NCBI GenBank assembly: GCA_033765145.1
Contig: JANRIH010000036.1
Location: 165,030 to 229,029 of the forward strand
Direction: 5' to 3'
DNA from: JAGVSR01 sp033765145
GTDB lineage: Bacteria > Pseudomonadota > Alphaproteobacteria > Rhizobiales > Hyphomicrobiaceae
DNA length: 64,000 bases
The position numbers and the translations under genes are program-made. Of this stretch, positions 16,858-25,973 are shown one piece after another. The notes under the pieces are model-generated. The model was not told the DNA's origin, did no database searches, and was given only the letters and a program-made list of their open reading frames with translations. Each line of letters begins with the position of its first letter. The first letter of the stretch is position 1.

Positions 16858-17739
16858 TCACGACGGAGGCAAGAGCCGCGCGACGCAATCCTCGACACCT
16901 TCTTGCCAGCACGGCAGCGTGATACCGAACGTGGATTTCAACTTGGTCGTGTCGAGCCGGGAATTTGCGGGTCGCCGCGCCGGTGTCGGATAGTCTTTGG
17001 TCTGGATCGCGCGCACGTCCGCGCTGGGGCCGCCCCGCGCCGTGGAACAGCGGACAATTTCGCGCGCGAACCCACACCACGAAACGTCGCCCGTTCCGGC
17101 CGCGTGAAACGTGCCCCAGGGCATGTTATCATCCGAGATCAGACGCGGCGCGATATCCAGGATGGCGCGCGCAAGATCGGGCGCATAGGTGGGGTTGCCG
17201 ATTTGATCGTCCACGACCGTCAACTCGGGACGGGTCGCCGCGAGGCGCAGCATCGTCTTCAGGAAGTTGTTTCCGAACGGGCTATAGACCCACGCCGTGC
17301 GCAGGATCACATGGCGGCCCCCGGAGGCGCGGACCGCATCCTCGCCTTCGAGCTTCGATCGCCCGTAGACCCCAATCGGCCCCGTCGCGTCGGTCTCGAC
17401 ATAGGGTGCGGGCTTTGTTCCGTCGAACACGTAGTCGGTCGAGATGTGGACCAGGGGTAGTCCGCGACCGGCGGCCGCGCGCGCGACGTTCGCCGCACCC
17501 AATGCGTTGACGCGTTGCGCCTCGCCGGGCTCGCCTTCCGCCTTGTCGACGGCGGTGTATGCGGCCGCGTTGATCACGAGATCGGGGCTGTGGGCTTCGA
17601 GCGCGTTCTCGACCGACCGAGGGTCCGAGATGTCGAGTTCGGGACGGCCGAAGGCCAACAGGTCCGCGCCCCGCGCGGCCGCCAACTCGGCAAGGCATAA
17701 GGCCAACTGACCGTTCCGACCGGTGACCAGAAGCCTCAT
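16858..17739 (-). CDS. rmlD: dTDP-4-dehydrorhamnose reductase
   Basis: A 293-residue short-chain reductase that carries out the last step to dTDP-L-rhamnose. It begins MRLLVTGRNGQLALCLAELA with the NAD(P)H loop, has DLVINAAAYTAVDKAEGE, the STDYVFDG segment and the catalytic YGRSKLEGE. The ATG at 17739 gives the family's normal N-terminus; the frame is open further upstream but only as overlap with rmlB. It starts four bases after the rmlB stop. Confidence 0.95.
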   Translation of the reverse strand: MRLLVTGRNGQLALCLAELAAARGADLLAFGRPELDISDPRSVENALEAHSPDLVINAAAYTAVDKAEGEPGEAQRVNALGAANVARAAAGRGLPLVHISTDYVFDGTKPAPYVETDATGPIGVYGRSKLEGEDAVRASGGRHVILRTAWVYSPFGNNFLKTMLRLAATRPELTVVDDQIGNPTYAPDLARAILDIAPRLISDDNMPWGTFHAAGTGDVSWCGFAREIVRCSTARGGPSADVRAIQTKDYPTPARRPANSRLDTTKLKSTFGITLPCWQEGVEDCVARLLPPS

Positions 17740-17743
17740 GCCA

Positions 17744-18808
17744 TCAGACCTTGGCCGTCTGCATTTCGAGCCCAAGTCGCTCGCCTGCATAGACGCCGCG
17801 GCGCAACGGCTCCCACCAGTCGCGCCTGTCGAGGTACCAGTCGACCGTCTTTTCAATCCCGCTGTCGAAATTCTCCCGTGCACGCCAGCCGAGTTCGGTT
17901 TCGAGGCGCGTCGCGTCGATGGCGTACCGCTGATCGTGTCCCGGCCGGTCGGTGACGTAGGTGATCAGTTTCTCATGCGGGGCATTCGCGGGACGGCGCT
18001 GATCAAGTATGGCGCAGATGCGTTTCACGACGTCGATATTGCGGCGCTCGTTGCGCCCGCCGACGTTGTATTTCTCGCCGAGCCTTCCCCGTTCGAGAAT
18101 TGTCAGAAGCGCGCGTGCGTGATCATCCACATAGAGCCAGTCGCGGATGTTGCTGCCATTGCCGTAGACCGGCAGCGAGAGTCCATGCATGGCGTTCAAC
18201 GTCACGAGCGGAATGAGCTTTTCGGGGAATTGATAGGGGCCGTAGTTGTTCGAGCAGTTCGAGATGAGGCCCGGAAAGCCATACGTGCGGTGCCAGGCGA
18301 TCACGAGATGATCCGAGGCAGCCTTGCTGGCGGAATAGGGCGAGGACGGGTCGTAGGCCGTCGTTTCGTGGAACAGGCCGTCCGCGCCGAGCGAGCCGTA
18401 GACCTCGTCGGTCGATACGTGGAGGAAGCGAAAACGCTCCTTGTCCACGGCGCATAGGCTCATCCAGTAGCGGCGCGCCGCTTCGAGCAGCCGGTACGTT
18501 CCGACGACGTTGGTTTCGATGAAGGCACCCGACCCCGTGATCGAGCGATCGACATGGCTTTCCGCAGCGAGATGGATGACGGCATCGGGCCTGAACGTTT
18601 CGAACGCCTCGTTCATGGCTGCGCCATCGCAAATGTCGGACTTCGCGAACCGGTATCGCGCATTGCCGGCGACGGGATCGAGCGAGGCGAGATTGGCCGC
18701 ATACGTGAGCTTGTCGATGTTCAGGACCTCGTGGTCCGCCTCGCCGGTCAAATAGCGCACGAGGGCCGAACCGATGAACCCAGCGCCTCCGGTGACAATC
18801 ACGCGCAT
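17744..18808 (-). CDS. rmlB: dTDP-glucose 4,6-dehydratase
   Basis: A 354-residue NAD-dependent extended SDR that converts dTDP-glucose to dTDP-4-dehydro-6-deoxyglucose. MRVIVTGGAGFIGSALVRYL gives the Rossmann loop, HLAAESHVDRSI and STDEVYGSLG are family hallmarks, YSASKAASDH carries the YxxxK, and NNYGPYQFPEKLIPL is diagnostic for RmlB. Normal length. Second in the rml operon, 18 bases after rmlC. Confidence 0.96.
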   Translation of the reverse strand: MRVIVTGGAGFIGSALVRYLTGEADHEVLNIDKLTYAANLASLDPVAGNARYRFAKSDICDGAAMNEAFETFRPDAVIHLAAESHVDRSITGSGAFIETNVVGTYRLLEAARRYWMSLCAVDKERFRFLHVSTDEVYGSLGADGLFHETTAYDPSSPYSASKAASDHLVIAWHRTYGFPGLISNCSNNYGPYQFPEKLIPLVTLNAMHGLSLPVYGNGSNIRDWLYVDDHARALLTILERGRLGEKYNVGGRNERRNIDVVKRICAILDQRRPANAPHEKLITYVTDRPGHDQRYAIDATRLETELGWRARENFDSGIEKTVDWYLDRRDWWEPLRRGVYAGERLGLEMQTAKV

Positions 18809-18826
18809 CGCGTCGGCCTCATCCGG

Positions 18827-19381
18827 CTAGATTGAGAAATAGGCGGGTAGTTCCGCCAGCGTCGGATTCTTGCGATCCTTCTCGGACAGGATGGCCGCCT
18901 CAGGCGCAACGGGCCACGCGATGCCGAGGGCGGGGTCGTTCCACAGAACCCCGCGGTCGCAGTCGGGCGCGTAGGTGTCCGTGACCTTGTAGATGACCTC
19001 TGTATCGGGCTCCAGCGTGCAGAAGCCATGGGCGAAGCCGGCGGGCACCCAGAGTTGTTTCCAATTTTCAGCCGACAGAATGGCCGACACATGCCGCCCG
19101 AACGTCGGCGAGCCATGCCTCAAATCGACCGCGACATCGAGGATGGACCCGCGCACGACGCGGACGAGTTTGCCCTGGGCGCGCGGGTTGGTCTGAAAAT
19201 GGAGGCCGCGAACGACTCCTTTGGATCGGGACAGGGAATGATTGTCTTGGACAAACTCCGCCTCGATGCCGCCGGCCCGGTAGAGATCGCGACTATAGAC
19301 CTCAGAGAAGAATCCGCGCTCGTCACGAAAGATACGGGGCGACACGAGCTTGACGTCGGCGATTTCGAGCGTCTCGATCAT
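18827..19381 (-). CDS. rmlC: dTDP-4-dehydrorhamnose 3,5-epimerase
   Basis: A 184-residue cupin epimerase of the dTDP-L-rhamnose route. FVQDNHSLSRSKGVVRGLHF contains the catalytic His with its Arg neighbour, QGKLVRVVRGSILDVAVDLR follows, and the later aromatic/Asp region is present. Length is normal. As first gene of rmlCBDA it should be preceded by the operon promoter in the 128 bases shared with cysQ on the other strand; I see no convincing -35/-10 pair there. Confidence 0.95.
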   Translation of the reverse strand: MIETLEIADVKLVSPRIFRDERGFFSEVYSRDLYRAGGIEAEFVQDNHSLSRSKGVVRGLHFQTNPRAQGKLVRVVRGSILDVAVDLRHGSPTFGRHVSAILSAENWKQLWVPAGFAHGFCTLEPDTEVIYKVTDTYAPDCDRGVLWNDPALGIAWPVAPEAAILSEKDRKNPTLAELPAYFSI

Positions 19382-19509
19382 CGAACCCCAATCCCGCGCG
19401 ACTCAAGGCTGTTCCCATGCCTCTGATGACGCGGGCCGCCGGTCGATGCAAGGGTCTAGCGTCACAGATCGTCGCGAATCAATGGGATGGAAGGACCGTG
19501 GGCGGCACA

Positions 19510-20349
19510 ATGCAATTTCCGGGGGCGATCGACGGTCTCGTTCAACTCGCCCTCGCGGCCGGGCGGGAGATCATGGCGCTCCGTCCGAGCGGCCGGGACG
19601 CCCGCGCCAAAACGGATGGAAGCCCGGTGACGGCGGCCGACGAAGCGGCGGAGCGGATCATCACGGCCGGTCTCGCCGAGCTTTTTCCTCGCCTGCCCGT
19701 CGTCGCCGAGGAGCGCGTCGCGGCAGACGATGTGCCCACGGACCTCGGGTCCCGGTTCGTGCTGGTCGATCCGCTCGACGGCACCAAGGAATTCGTCGAC
19801 GGACGGCCCGAGTTCACGGTCAACATCGCAATTGTCGAGAATGGCGCGCCGGTCACGGGCGTCATCGTCGCGCCGGCGATGGGGGAAGGCTTTGCCGGCG
19901 GCCACGGTACAGCGTGGGCCTTTCGGTGTGATGCGGACGGCTTGCGGGACGTCGAAACCATTCGCGCGCGGCCCCGCGCCTCGCAACTCGCGGCCGTCGT
20001 CAGCCGATCGCATGCGACGCCCGAAACACTCGGCTATCTCGAGCAATTCGCTGTCGCGGAACAATTGTCCTACGGATCGTCGTTGAAGCTCGCAAAGATC
20101 GCGGAGGGTAAGGCTGACATCTATCCGCGACTCGGGCGAACGATGGAGTGGGACATTGCGGCGGGCGACGCGATCCTTCGGGCCGCGGGCGGTTTCGTCA
20201 CGACGCTCGACGGGCAGCCGATGACTTACGGGAAAATGCCGCCGGTCGTCGATGCGCCGTTCGCGAACCCGTATTTTGTCGCGTTCGGTGCATGGCCGAT
20301 GGGGGACATCAGTGCGACGTTTGCGCGGAAGTCTGACGTTGCGCCTTGA
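19510..20349 (+). CDS. cysQ: 3'(2'),5'-bisphosphate nucleotidase
   Basis: A 279-residue lithium-sensitive phosphatase of the inositol monophosphatase fold that removes the 3'-phosphate from PAP, the by-product of sulfotransferases. The metal-binding motifs are visible: GSPVTAADEAAE, the conserved Glu in VVAEE, FVLVDPLDGTKEFVDGRPEF (the DPLDGT core) and the late MEWDIAAGDAIL. The start is uncertain: ATG 19510 gives a normal N-terminus, GTG 19498 is four codons earlier, and an upstream ATG at 19417 adds unlikely sequence. It converges with cysNC, leaving nine bases between the stops, which fits a sulfate-activation and recycling unit. Confidence 0.92.
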   Translation: MQFPGAIDGLVQLALAAGREIMALRPSGRDARAKTDGSPVTAADEAAERIITAGLAELFPRLPVVAEERVAADDVPTDLGSRFVLVDPLDGTKEFVDGRPEFTVNIAIVENGAPVTGVIVAPAMGEGFAGGHGTAWAFRCDADGLRDVETIRARPRASQLAAVVSRSHATPETLGYLEQFAVAEQLSYGSSLKLAKIAEGKADIYPRLGRTMEWDIAAGDAILRAAGGFVTTLDGQPMTYGKMPPVVDAPFANPYFVAFGAWPMGDISATFARKSDVAP

Positions 20350-20358
20350 GTGCCTGTC

Positions 20359-22230
20359 CTACAGGCGGCCAGCATCGCGCAGGTAAACCATGATGCGTTC
20401 GATCAGGCTGTCGGGATCGGATCCGGCGGTGTCGAGATGCAGGTCGGGTGTCAGCGGCGGCTCGTAGGGACTGTCGATGCCCGTGAAGTTCTTGATCTCT
20501 CCACGCATTGCTTTTGCGTAGAGCCCCTTCGGATCGCGGCGCGCGCACTCCTCGATCGGCGCATCCACGAAAATCTCGACGAACTCGCCTTCGCCAACCA
20601 TGTCCCGGACCATGTCGCGTTCAGCGCGGAACGGGGAAATGAATGAGCAGAGGACGATCAGGCCTGCGTCGGAGAAGAGCTTGGCCACTTCGCCGATGCG
20701 TCGAATGTTTTCGACCCGGTCGGCGGCCGTGAAGCCGAGGTCGCGATTGATGCCGTGCCGGACATTGTCGCCGTCGAGCACATATGTGTGTTTTCCTGCA
20801 TCGAAGAGGCGCTTTTCGAGGCGCTTCGAGAGCGTCGATTTTCCAGACCCCGAGAGGCCCGTGAACCAAAGCACGGTTGGGCGCTGGCCTTTCAAGTTTG
20901 CGCGGGCGGCCTTGTCGACAATCAGGCTTTCGACGTGAATGTTGGTCGCTCGACGGAGACCGAAATCGATCATGCCGGCGGCCACGGTTTCATTCGTCGT
21001 TCGATCAACGAGGATGAACGCGCCGGTTTCCTTGCACGCCTTGTAGGCATCAAAGGCTACAGGCGTCGCGGTTGCGAGATTGCAGACCGCGATGTCATTG
21101 AGAACGAGCGTTCGCGCGGCCAGTTCCTGCATCGAGTTGACATCGACGCGGTGCTTGATCGCCGTGATGCTGGCGATCGTCCAGCGCATGCCGATGCGCA
21201 TCTGGTACGAGCGGCCCGGCAGCATCGCGTCTTCGCTCATCCATAGGAGGTGCGCTGCGAACTGATCAGAGACCTCGGGGCGATGATCGGGACCGGACAA
21301 CACGTCGCCCCGCGCAATATCGATCTCGTCGGCGAGGACGAGCGTCACCGCTTCTCCAGCCGCAGCCTGGTCGAGATCCCCGTCAGCGGTCACGATGCGC
21401 TCGACACGCGATCCCTTGCCTGAAACCGCGGACACGATCGGCTCGCCTTTGGCGATGCGGCCCGCGGCAATCGTTCCGGCAAAGCCGCGAAAATCGAGGT
21501 TCGGGCGGGCCACACGCTGGACGGGGAAACGAAACGGTGCGCCGTCTCGGGAGGCTTCGACATCGGCATCCTCGAGGGCTGCGATGAGCGTCGGGCCGAC
21601 GTACCACCCGGTCTTCGCCGACTTCGCCATGACGTTCTCGCCGTAGCGTGCGGAAATCGGGATCGCTGTTATGGACTGGAAGCCGAGACCCCCCGCGAAC
21701 GCGCGATAGCTCGCCTCGATGTCGCGAAAGATACTCTCGGAGAACTCGACGAGATCGATTTTGTTGATCGCGAGGACGACGTGGCGGATGCCGAGGAGCG
21801 CGCAAATGTAGGAATGCCGCTTCGTCTGGACGAGTACGCCCTTGCGGGCGTCGATGAGAATGACCGCGAGATCGGAATTGGAGGCGCCCGTCGCCATATT
21901 CCGGGTGTACTGTTCGTGACCGGGCGTGTCGGCGACGATAAAAGACCGGCGGTCGGTCGTGAAGTATCGGTAGGCGACGTCGATCGTGATGCCCTGCTGG
22001 CGCTCGATTTCCAGACCATCCACCAGGAGCGCGAGATCGATATCCTCGCCGGTCGTGCCATGCGTGCGGCTGTCACGCGTGACGGCCGCGAGCTGATCCT
22101 CGAAGATGAGCTTGGCATCGTAGAGCAGGCGCCCGATCAACGTTGACTTGCCATCGTCGACGGATCCGCAGGTCAGAAAGCGCAGAAGTCCTTTCTTGCG
22201 CGTCCCGGGCGAGGCGGCGTCCCTTTCCAT
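20359..22230 (-). CDS. cysNC: Bifunctional sulfate adenylyltransferase subunit 1 / adenylylsulfate kinase
   Basis: A 623-residue fusion of CysN and CysC, the same layout as rhizobial NodQ. Residues 1-430 are the translation-factor-type GTPase of ATP sulfurylase with GSVDDGKSTLIGRLLYDAK (P-loop), IVADTPGHEQYTRNM and VLAINKIDLV. Residues from about 440 are APS kinase: LWFTGLSGSGKSTLSKRLEK, then CSFISPFRAERDMVRDMV and YAKAMRGEIKNFTGIDSPYE. With CysD it makes APS and then PAPS. The ATG overlaps the cysD stop (TGATG). PAPS made here could feed the sulfotransferase of the neighbouring polysaccharide locus as well as cysteine synthesis. Confidence 0.97.
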   Translation of the reverse strand: MERDAASPGTRKKGLLRFLTCGSVDDGKSTLIGRLLYDAKLIFEDQLAAVTRDSRTHGTTGEDIDLALLVDGLEIERQQGITIDVAYRYFTTDRRSFIVADTPGHEQYTRNMATGASNSDLAVILIDARKGVLVQTKRHSYICALLGIRHVVLAINKIDLVEFSESIFRDIEASYRAFAGGLGFQSITAIPISARYGENVMAKSAKTGWYVGPTLIAALEDADVEASRDGAPFRFPVQRVARPNLDFRGFAGTIAAGRIAKGEPIVSAVSGKGSRVERIVTADGDLDQAAAGEAVTLVLADEIDIARGDVLSGPDHRPEVSDQFAAHLLWMSEDAMLPGRSYQMRIGMRWTIASITAIKHRVDVNSMQELAARTLVLNDIAVCNLATATPVAFDAYKACKETGAFILVDRTTNETVAAGMIDFGLRRATNIHVESLIVDKAARANLKGQRPTVLWFTGLSGSGKSTLSKRLEKRLFDAGKHTYVLDGDNVRHGINRDLGFTAADRVENIRRIGEVAKLFSDAGLIVLCSFISPFRAERDMVRDMVGEGEFVEIFVDAPIEECARRDPKGLYAKAMRGEIKNFTGIDSPYEPPLTPDLHLDTAGSDPDSLIERIMVYLRDAGRL

Positions 22231-23126
22231 CAGAAATAGCCCTCGCGCTTCTTCTTCTCCATCGAGGCGGCATCATCGGTATCGATCAGCCGGCCCTGGC
22301 GCTCCGAACTCCTCGACACCAGCATCTCATCGACGATGTCGTCGATCGTCGCGGCAGCGGATTCGATGGCGCCCGTCAGCGGATAGCAACCGAGCGTACG
22401 GAAGCGGACCCGACGCATCTCCGTCGCCTCTCCCGGTGCCAATGGGAGCCGATCGTCGTCGCGCATGATGAGCGTCCCCGCGCGCTCGACAACGGGACGT
22501 TCGGCGGCGAAATAGAGCGGCACGACGTCGATGCCTTCCGCCCGAATGTACTGCCAGACGTCGAGTTCGGTCCAATTCGACAACGGAAACACGCGGATCG
22601 ATTCGCCCGGCTTGATCTTGGTGTTGAAGAGCGACCAGAGTTCCGGCCTCTGATTGCGCGGTTCCCAGGCGTGTTGCGCGTTGCGGAACGAGAAGACGCG
22701 CTCCTTTGCCCGGCTCTTCTCTTCGTCGCGGCGCGCACCGCCGAACGCGGCATCGAAGCCGTAGTGTTCAAGGGCCTGCTTCAAACCCTCGGTCTTCATG
22801 ACTTGCGTATGGAGCGCTGATCCAGAGCTGATCGGGTCGATGCCGAGACGCTTGCCGTCGGGATTGACGTGGACGAGCAATTCGAGACCCAGGCGCGCCA
22901 CGGTCGCGTCGCGGAAAGAAATCATCTCGCGAAACTTCCACGTCGTATCGACGTGCAACAGCGGGAACGGCGGTTTGCCGGGATAGAACGCCTTCATGGC
23001 AAGGTGGAGCATCACGCTCGAATCCTTGCCAATCGAATAGAGCATGACCGGCTTGCGAAGCTCGGCCGCAACTTCGCGCATGATACCGATCGACTCGGCC
23101 TCGAGCGCCTTCAGATGCGGCAGCAT
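22230..23126 (-). CDS. cysD: Sulfate adenylyltransferase subunit 2
   Basis: A 298-residue PP-loop ATP pyrophosphatase-like subunit of ATP sulfurylase. LYSIGKDSSVMLHLAMKAFY is the PP-loop, HVDTTWKFREMISFRD and FGGARRDEEKSRAKERVFSF are hallmarks, and the C-terminus DEMLVSRSSERQGRLIDTDD fits CysD. ATG at 23126 is preceded by GAGGAGA. First gene of the cysD-cysNC operon. NodP is the equivalent protein in nodulation loci; sequence alone does not separate the two. Confidence 0.97.
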   Translation of the reverse strand: MLPHLKALEAESIGIMREVAAELRKPVMLYSIGKDSSVMLHLAMKAFYPGKPPFPLLHVDTTWKFREMISFRDATVARLGLELLVHVNPDGKRLGIDPISSGSALHTQVMKTEGLKQALEHYGFDAAFGGARRDEEKSRAKERVFSFRNAQHAWEPRNQRPELWSLFNTKIKPGESIRVFPLSNWTELDVWQYIRAEGIDVVPLYFAAERPVVERAGTLIMRDDDRLPLAPGEATEMRRVRFRTLGCYPLTGAIESAAATIDDIVDEMLVSRSSERQGRLIDTDDAASMEKKKREGYF

Positions 23127-23217
23127 CCATTCTCCTCGCCGATTTCAAGCCTCGTCAGGTCCGCGACGGACGTCGCATTTGGCCTCGCCGCGGACCGACC
23201 CCTGCAGGGCCCGGGGA

Positions 23218-23246
23218 TGAATGCCCCCCGGTTCCAGTGATGTCAA
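23218..23246 (-). promoter_or_regulatory. Possible cysD promoter
   Basis: Read on the minus strand, a perfect TTGACA (23246-23241) is followed after 17 bases by CATTCA (23223-23218), a poor -10. It lies about 90 bases upstream of the cysD start in the divergent gap shared with the DUF2793 gene. The good -35 makes it worth noting; the weak -10 keeps confidence low. Confidence 0.3.
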
Positions 23247-23381
23247 CATTCGGGGATCATCCGGCCACAGCCAATGTGGTGCCGGTCAGCCGACCCGCGA
23301 AATCGTTCAAGAGTTATCCCCGCGCTCGCAGGCGCCGCTACTGATGGAGGGGTCAACCGCCGTCACCCTTGGCCCCGATCT

Positions 23382-24224
23382 ATGAGCAATTCGCCGAACC
23401 TGACGCTGCCCTACATCCTTGCAGCGCAAGCGCAGAAACACATCACGCATAACGAGGCACTGAAGCGGCTCGACGCTGTTGTGCAGCTCTCGGTCAAGAG
23501 CCGCACAGCGACGGTTCCGCCTCCGACGCCCGCCAACGGCGAACGGTACATCGTGGCCGCGGGCGCCACGGGTGCGTGGAGCGGTCAATCCAACCGCGTC
23601 GCCGCCTACCAGGATGGGGTGTGGGAGTTCTTCGTCCCGAGCCTCGGATGGCTTGCGTGGGTCGAAGCGGAAAGCGTCCTCGTTACCTATGCGGGTTCTG
23701 GCTGGCAGATCGCGTTCTCGACGAACCCGGCCTCGCGCGTCGGGGTCAATACCACCGCCGATACCACGAACAAACTGTCGGTCAAATCCGATGCCGTTCT
23801 CGTCAGTCATGACGACGTGACGCCCGGCACGGGAGACGTTCGGATCAATCTCAACAAGTCGAGCACGGTCAAGACGTCGTCTCTGATCTTCCAGACGGGC
23901 TTTTCGGGCCGCGCGGAAATCGGACTTGCCGGCGACGACAAGTGGCGGATCAAGGTCTCGCCCGACGGCAGCAGCTGGACCGACGCGATGGTCATCGACG
24001 ATACCCTCGGACGGATCGGTCTCGGTACGGCCAGCCCTACGGTGCGGCTGCATGTCAACGGCGGGGTGCGCCTTGGTGCCTATACGGTCGCCGGTCTCCC
24101 ATCTGCCGCATCATCCGGCGCCGGCACGATCGTCTATGTCAGCAATGCGAGCGGCGGGTCGGTCGTGGCATTTTCCGACGGTACCAACTGGCGGCGCATT
24201 TCGGACCGGACGATCGTCACGTGA
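23382..24224 (+). CDS. DUF2793 domain-containing protein
   Basis: A 280-residue protein whose first 120 residues match the DUF2793 pattern: NLTLPYILAAQAQKHITHNE, then ANGERYIVAAGATGAW and WEFFVPSLGWLAWV. This domain occurs in alphaproteobacterial phage and gene-transfer-agent-like tail proteins and also alone. The rest is beta-rich, with LSVKSDAVLVSHDDVTPGTG and a segment near RIGLGTASPTVRLHVNGG that is typical of tail fibre and adhesin shafts. There is no signal peptide. No other phage genes surround it; its neighbours are cysD and an O-antigen ligase. Possibly a glycan-binding or surface protein; function unknown. Confidence 0.75.
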   Translation: MSNSPNLTLPYILAAQAQKHITHNEALKRLDAVVQLSVKSRTATVPPPTPANGERYIVAAGATGAWSGQSNRVAAYQDGVWEFFVPSLGWLAWVEAESVLVTYAGSGWQIAFSTNPASRVGVNTTADTTNKLSVKSDAVLVSHDDVTPGTGDVRINLNKSSTVKTSSLIFQTGFSGRAEIGLAGDDKWRIKVSPDGSSWTDAMVIDDTLGRIGLGTASPTVRLHVNGGVRLGAYTVAGLPSAASSGAGTIVYVSNASGGSVVAFSDGTNWRRISDRTIVT

Positions 24225-24270
24225 CGGGCTGGTGCGGTGCGGCGGACGCCGCGAACGGGAACGAAACTGA

Positions 24271-25614
24271 CTACGGTGTCGTCGAAGCTTGGACGTCCTG
24301 CGGCTCGCGTCGCGCCATGATCCCAATGAGCCAGATCGCAATCGCCGACGCACCGATCACGGCCTGGAGCCACGTTTGCCAAAGACCGTAACTCGGCAGC
24401 ACCATCGCCGCGGCCACGGCGGCCTGCGCGACCGCAAATGGTGCGACGCGCGCGGGCAGTTCGGCAGCTTTCCAGATCAAGGTCGCTGCAAAAATCGTCA
24501 CCGCCAGCGCGCCTAGGATGCCGATCTCGTAGAGAATCTGGAGATAGACGTTGTGCGGGTGGGTGCTCGTGCGTCGCGGTACGACGTAGCCCTTTGGTTT
24601 CTCCCAAGTCTCCCTGCGGGCCTCGTCGAGCGAAGCTGTCGCCGCGGTTCCGACGCCCAGAAGCGGACGCTTGGTAATCTGTTCAGCGGTGTAGCTCCAG
24701 TAAACGAGCCGCGCGCGGGCCGAGAATGGAACCTGCTTTTCCATGTGGAGGCCGGTGCGTTCCGCCCAGATGCCAAACGGAACGATCAGGACGAACGTCG
24801 CGACGATGGCTCCCGTAACGAGCCACTTCGCGGCGTTCAGCGAGCGGAGCGCGACGGCGAGCGTCAGGGCGCCGAAGACGAATGCGAGTTGAGAGGATTG
24901 GTGTGCCGAGTTGAAGAATACCGCCGCGGCGGCCACCAACAGGAGACCGACGACAATCAGCCTCAGCCGCCCCTTGAAGACGATCCAGGCCGCGAGCATG
25001 GCCGGCAGAATGAGCAGTGCGAACGCACAGGTCGTGCGATTGAACGCGGTGGGGCTCACTTGAATGACGCGCCCATCCGGGCCGGTCGGATAGTGACCTT
25101 CGAATCCTTCGCGCAGGAACGGCAAGAAGTCGTGTGTCAGTCGTTCGATTTCGCGATCTGTCACGGTATTGACGAGAACGTAGATCGAACCCAATGCGAG
25201 CCCAAGGGCCAGTCCCGCAGCGGCACCCTTGAGCGCGGGCGTTTCCATCCGCTCCATCAGCGTGGTGATCACGAGGCCGGATACCAAGAGGGATGCGAGT
25301 ATCGCGGTTTTGATCAGGCCGTCGACGGGATCGGCCGACCACGCACAGCCGGCGAGGAATATGCCGATAAGCAGGGTCGCGGACTTCGCGACGGGTCCCC
25401 AGCCGATCCACGCGAGCCGCCGCCTCTGAACGAGGCCTTCGACCGCCGCAGCTGCGAGCAGTCCGACGCACAGCACGATGAGCGTGATGACGGGCGCAAA
25501 CCGCGGAAAGAAGATCGCAAAAACCGCGTAGCACGCGACGGCGACGAGCAGCCGGCTCGGTTCCAGCAGTGCGCCGATTAGAGAGTTCGTTGGAACGCCT
25601 TTGAAATCAGTCAC
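24271..25614 (-). CDS. O-antigen ligase family protein (WaaL/Wzy-like)
   Basis: A 447-residue polytopic membrane protein with about eleven or twelve hydrophobic segments. A large periplasmic loop is followed by STHPHNVYLQILYEIGILGA, the HxHN-type motif of the Wzy_C domain. Enzymes of this family either ligate O-antigen to lipid A core or polymerise repeat units. The start is taken at a GTG (25614) with CAGG upstream; the frame is open 30 codons further but that part is basic and unlike the family. It stands alone, 46 bases from the convergent DUF2793 gene. With an ABC (Wzt) exporter in the locus, ligase is the more likely role. Confidence 0.82.
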   Translation of the reverse strand: MTDFKGVPTNSLIGALLEPSRLLVAVACYAVFAIFFPRFAPVITLIVLCVGLLAAAAVEGLVQRRRLAWIGWGPVAKSATLLIGIFLAGCAWSADPVDGLIKTAILASLLVSGLVITTLMERMETPALKGAAAGLALGLALGSIYVLVNTVTDREIERLTHDFLPFLREGFEGHYPTGPDGRVIQVSPTAFNRTTCAFALLILPAMLAAWIVFKGRLRLIVVGLLLVAAAAVFFNSAHQSSQLAFVFGALTLAVALRSLNAAKWLVTGAIVATFVLIVPFGIWAERTGLHMEKQVPFSARARLVYWSYTAEQITKRPLLGVGTAATASLDEARRETWEKPKGYVVPRRTSTHPHNVYLQILYEIGILGALAVTIFAATLIWKAAELPARVAPFAVAQAAVAAAMVLPSYGLWQTWLQAVIGASAIAIWLIGIMARREPQDVQASTTP

Positions 25615-25973
25615 ATGCTTGCCTGGCTCAGAGCCCGATCGAGTATTTTTTGACCGCGACCGACAGCGGTAGGGACGAGGTGTGGACGCTCCGGTCGGTA
25701 GCATTCATCGGGTCGTTTGGGAATGAGACTCAGCACATGCGCTGCTGGTCCCGGCCATTCGAAATCGAACCCGACCGTGAAACTCGGAAAATCGCTCGGC
25801 TGCTGTGGCCTCGAGGCATCGGAGCAGACTTGAAATTATGGACCGATTACCCGATCCGAACGTTGACCTGGTCCAGTCGCACCGATCGGAGGCTTCGCAG
25901 GCCTACCGTCCGTTCGAGCCCATCGGTGGCGGATCCTGATCCAAGCCGGTTTCGACGGCCGCCGGTCCCGGGT
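25615..25973. other. Intergenic gap between ligase gene and RTX gene
   Basis: About 360 bases lie between the GTG of the ligase gene and the stop of the RTX gene, both on the minus strand. I see no ribosome-binding site with a credible small gene, no hairpin with a T-run and no clear promoter pair. It should contain the end of the RTX transcript and the promoter of the ligase gene. Confidence 0.5.

Noticed and set aside
16096..17460. A 454-codon open frame on the plus strand opposite rmlA/rmlD
   Set aside because: It lies antisense to two clear rml genes, its product is low in hydrophobic pattern and rich in Arg/His/Asp, and it matches nothing; it is a GC-codon shadow.
23382..24224. Prophage or gene transfer agent cluster
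   Set aside because: Only a single DUF2793 gene is present; no capsid, terminase, portal or tail genes accompany it.
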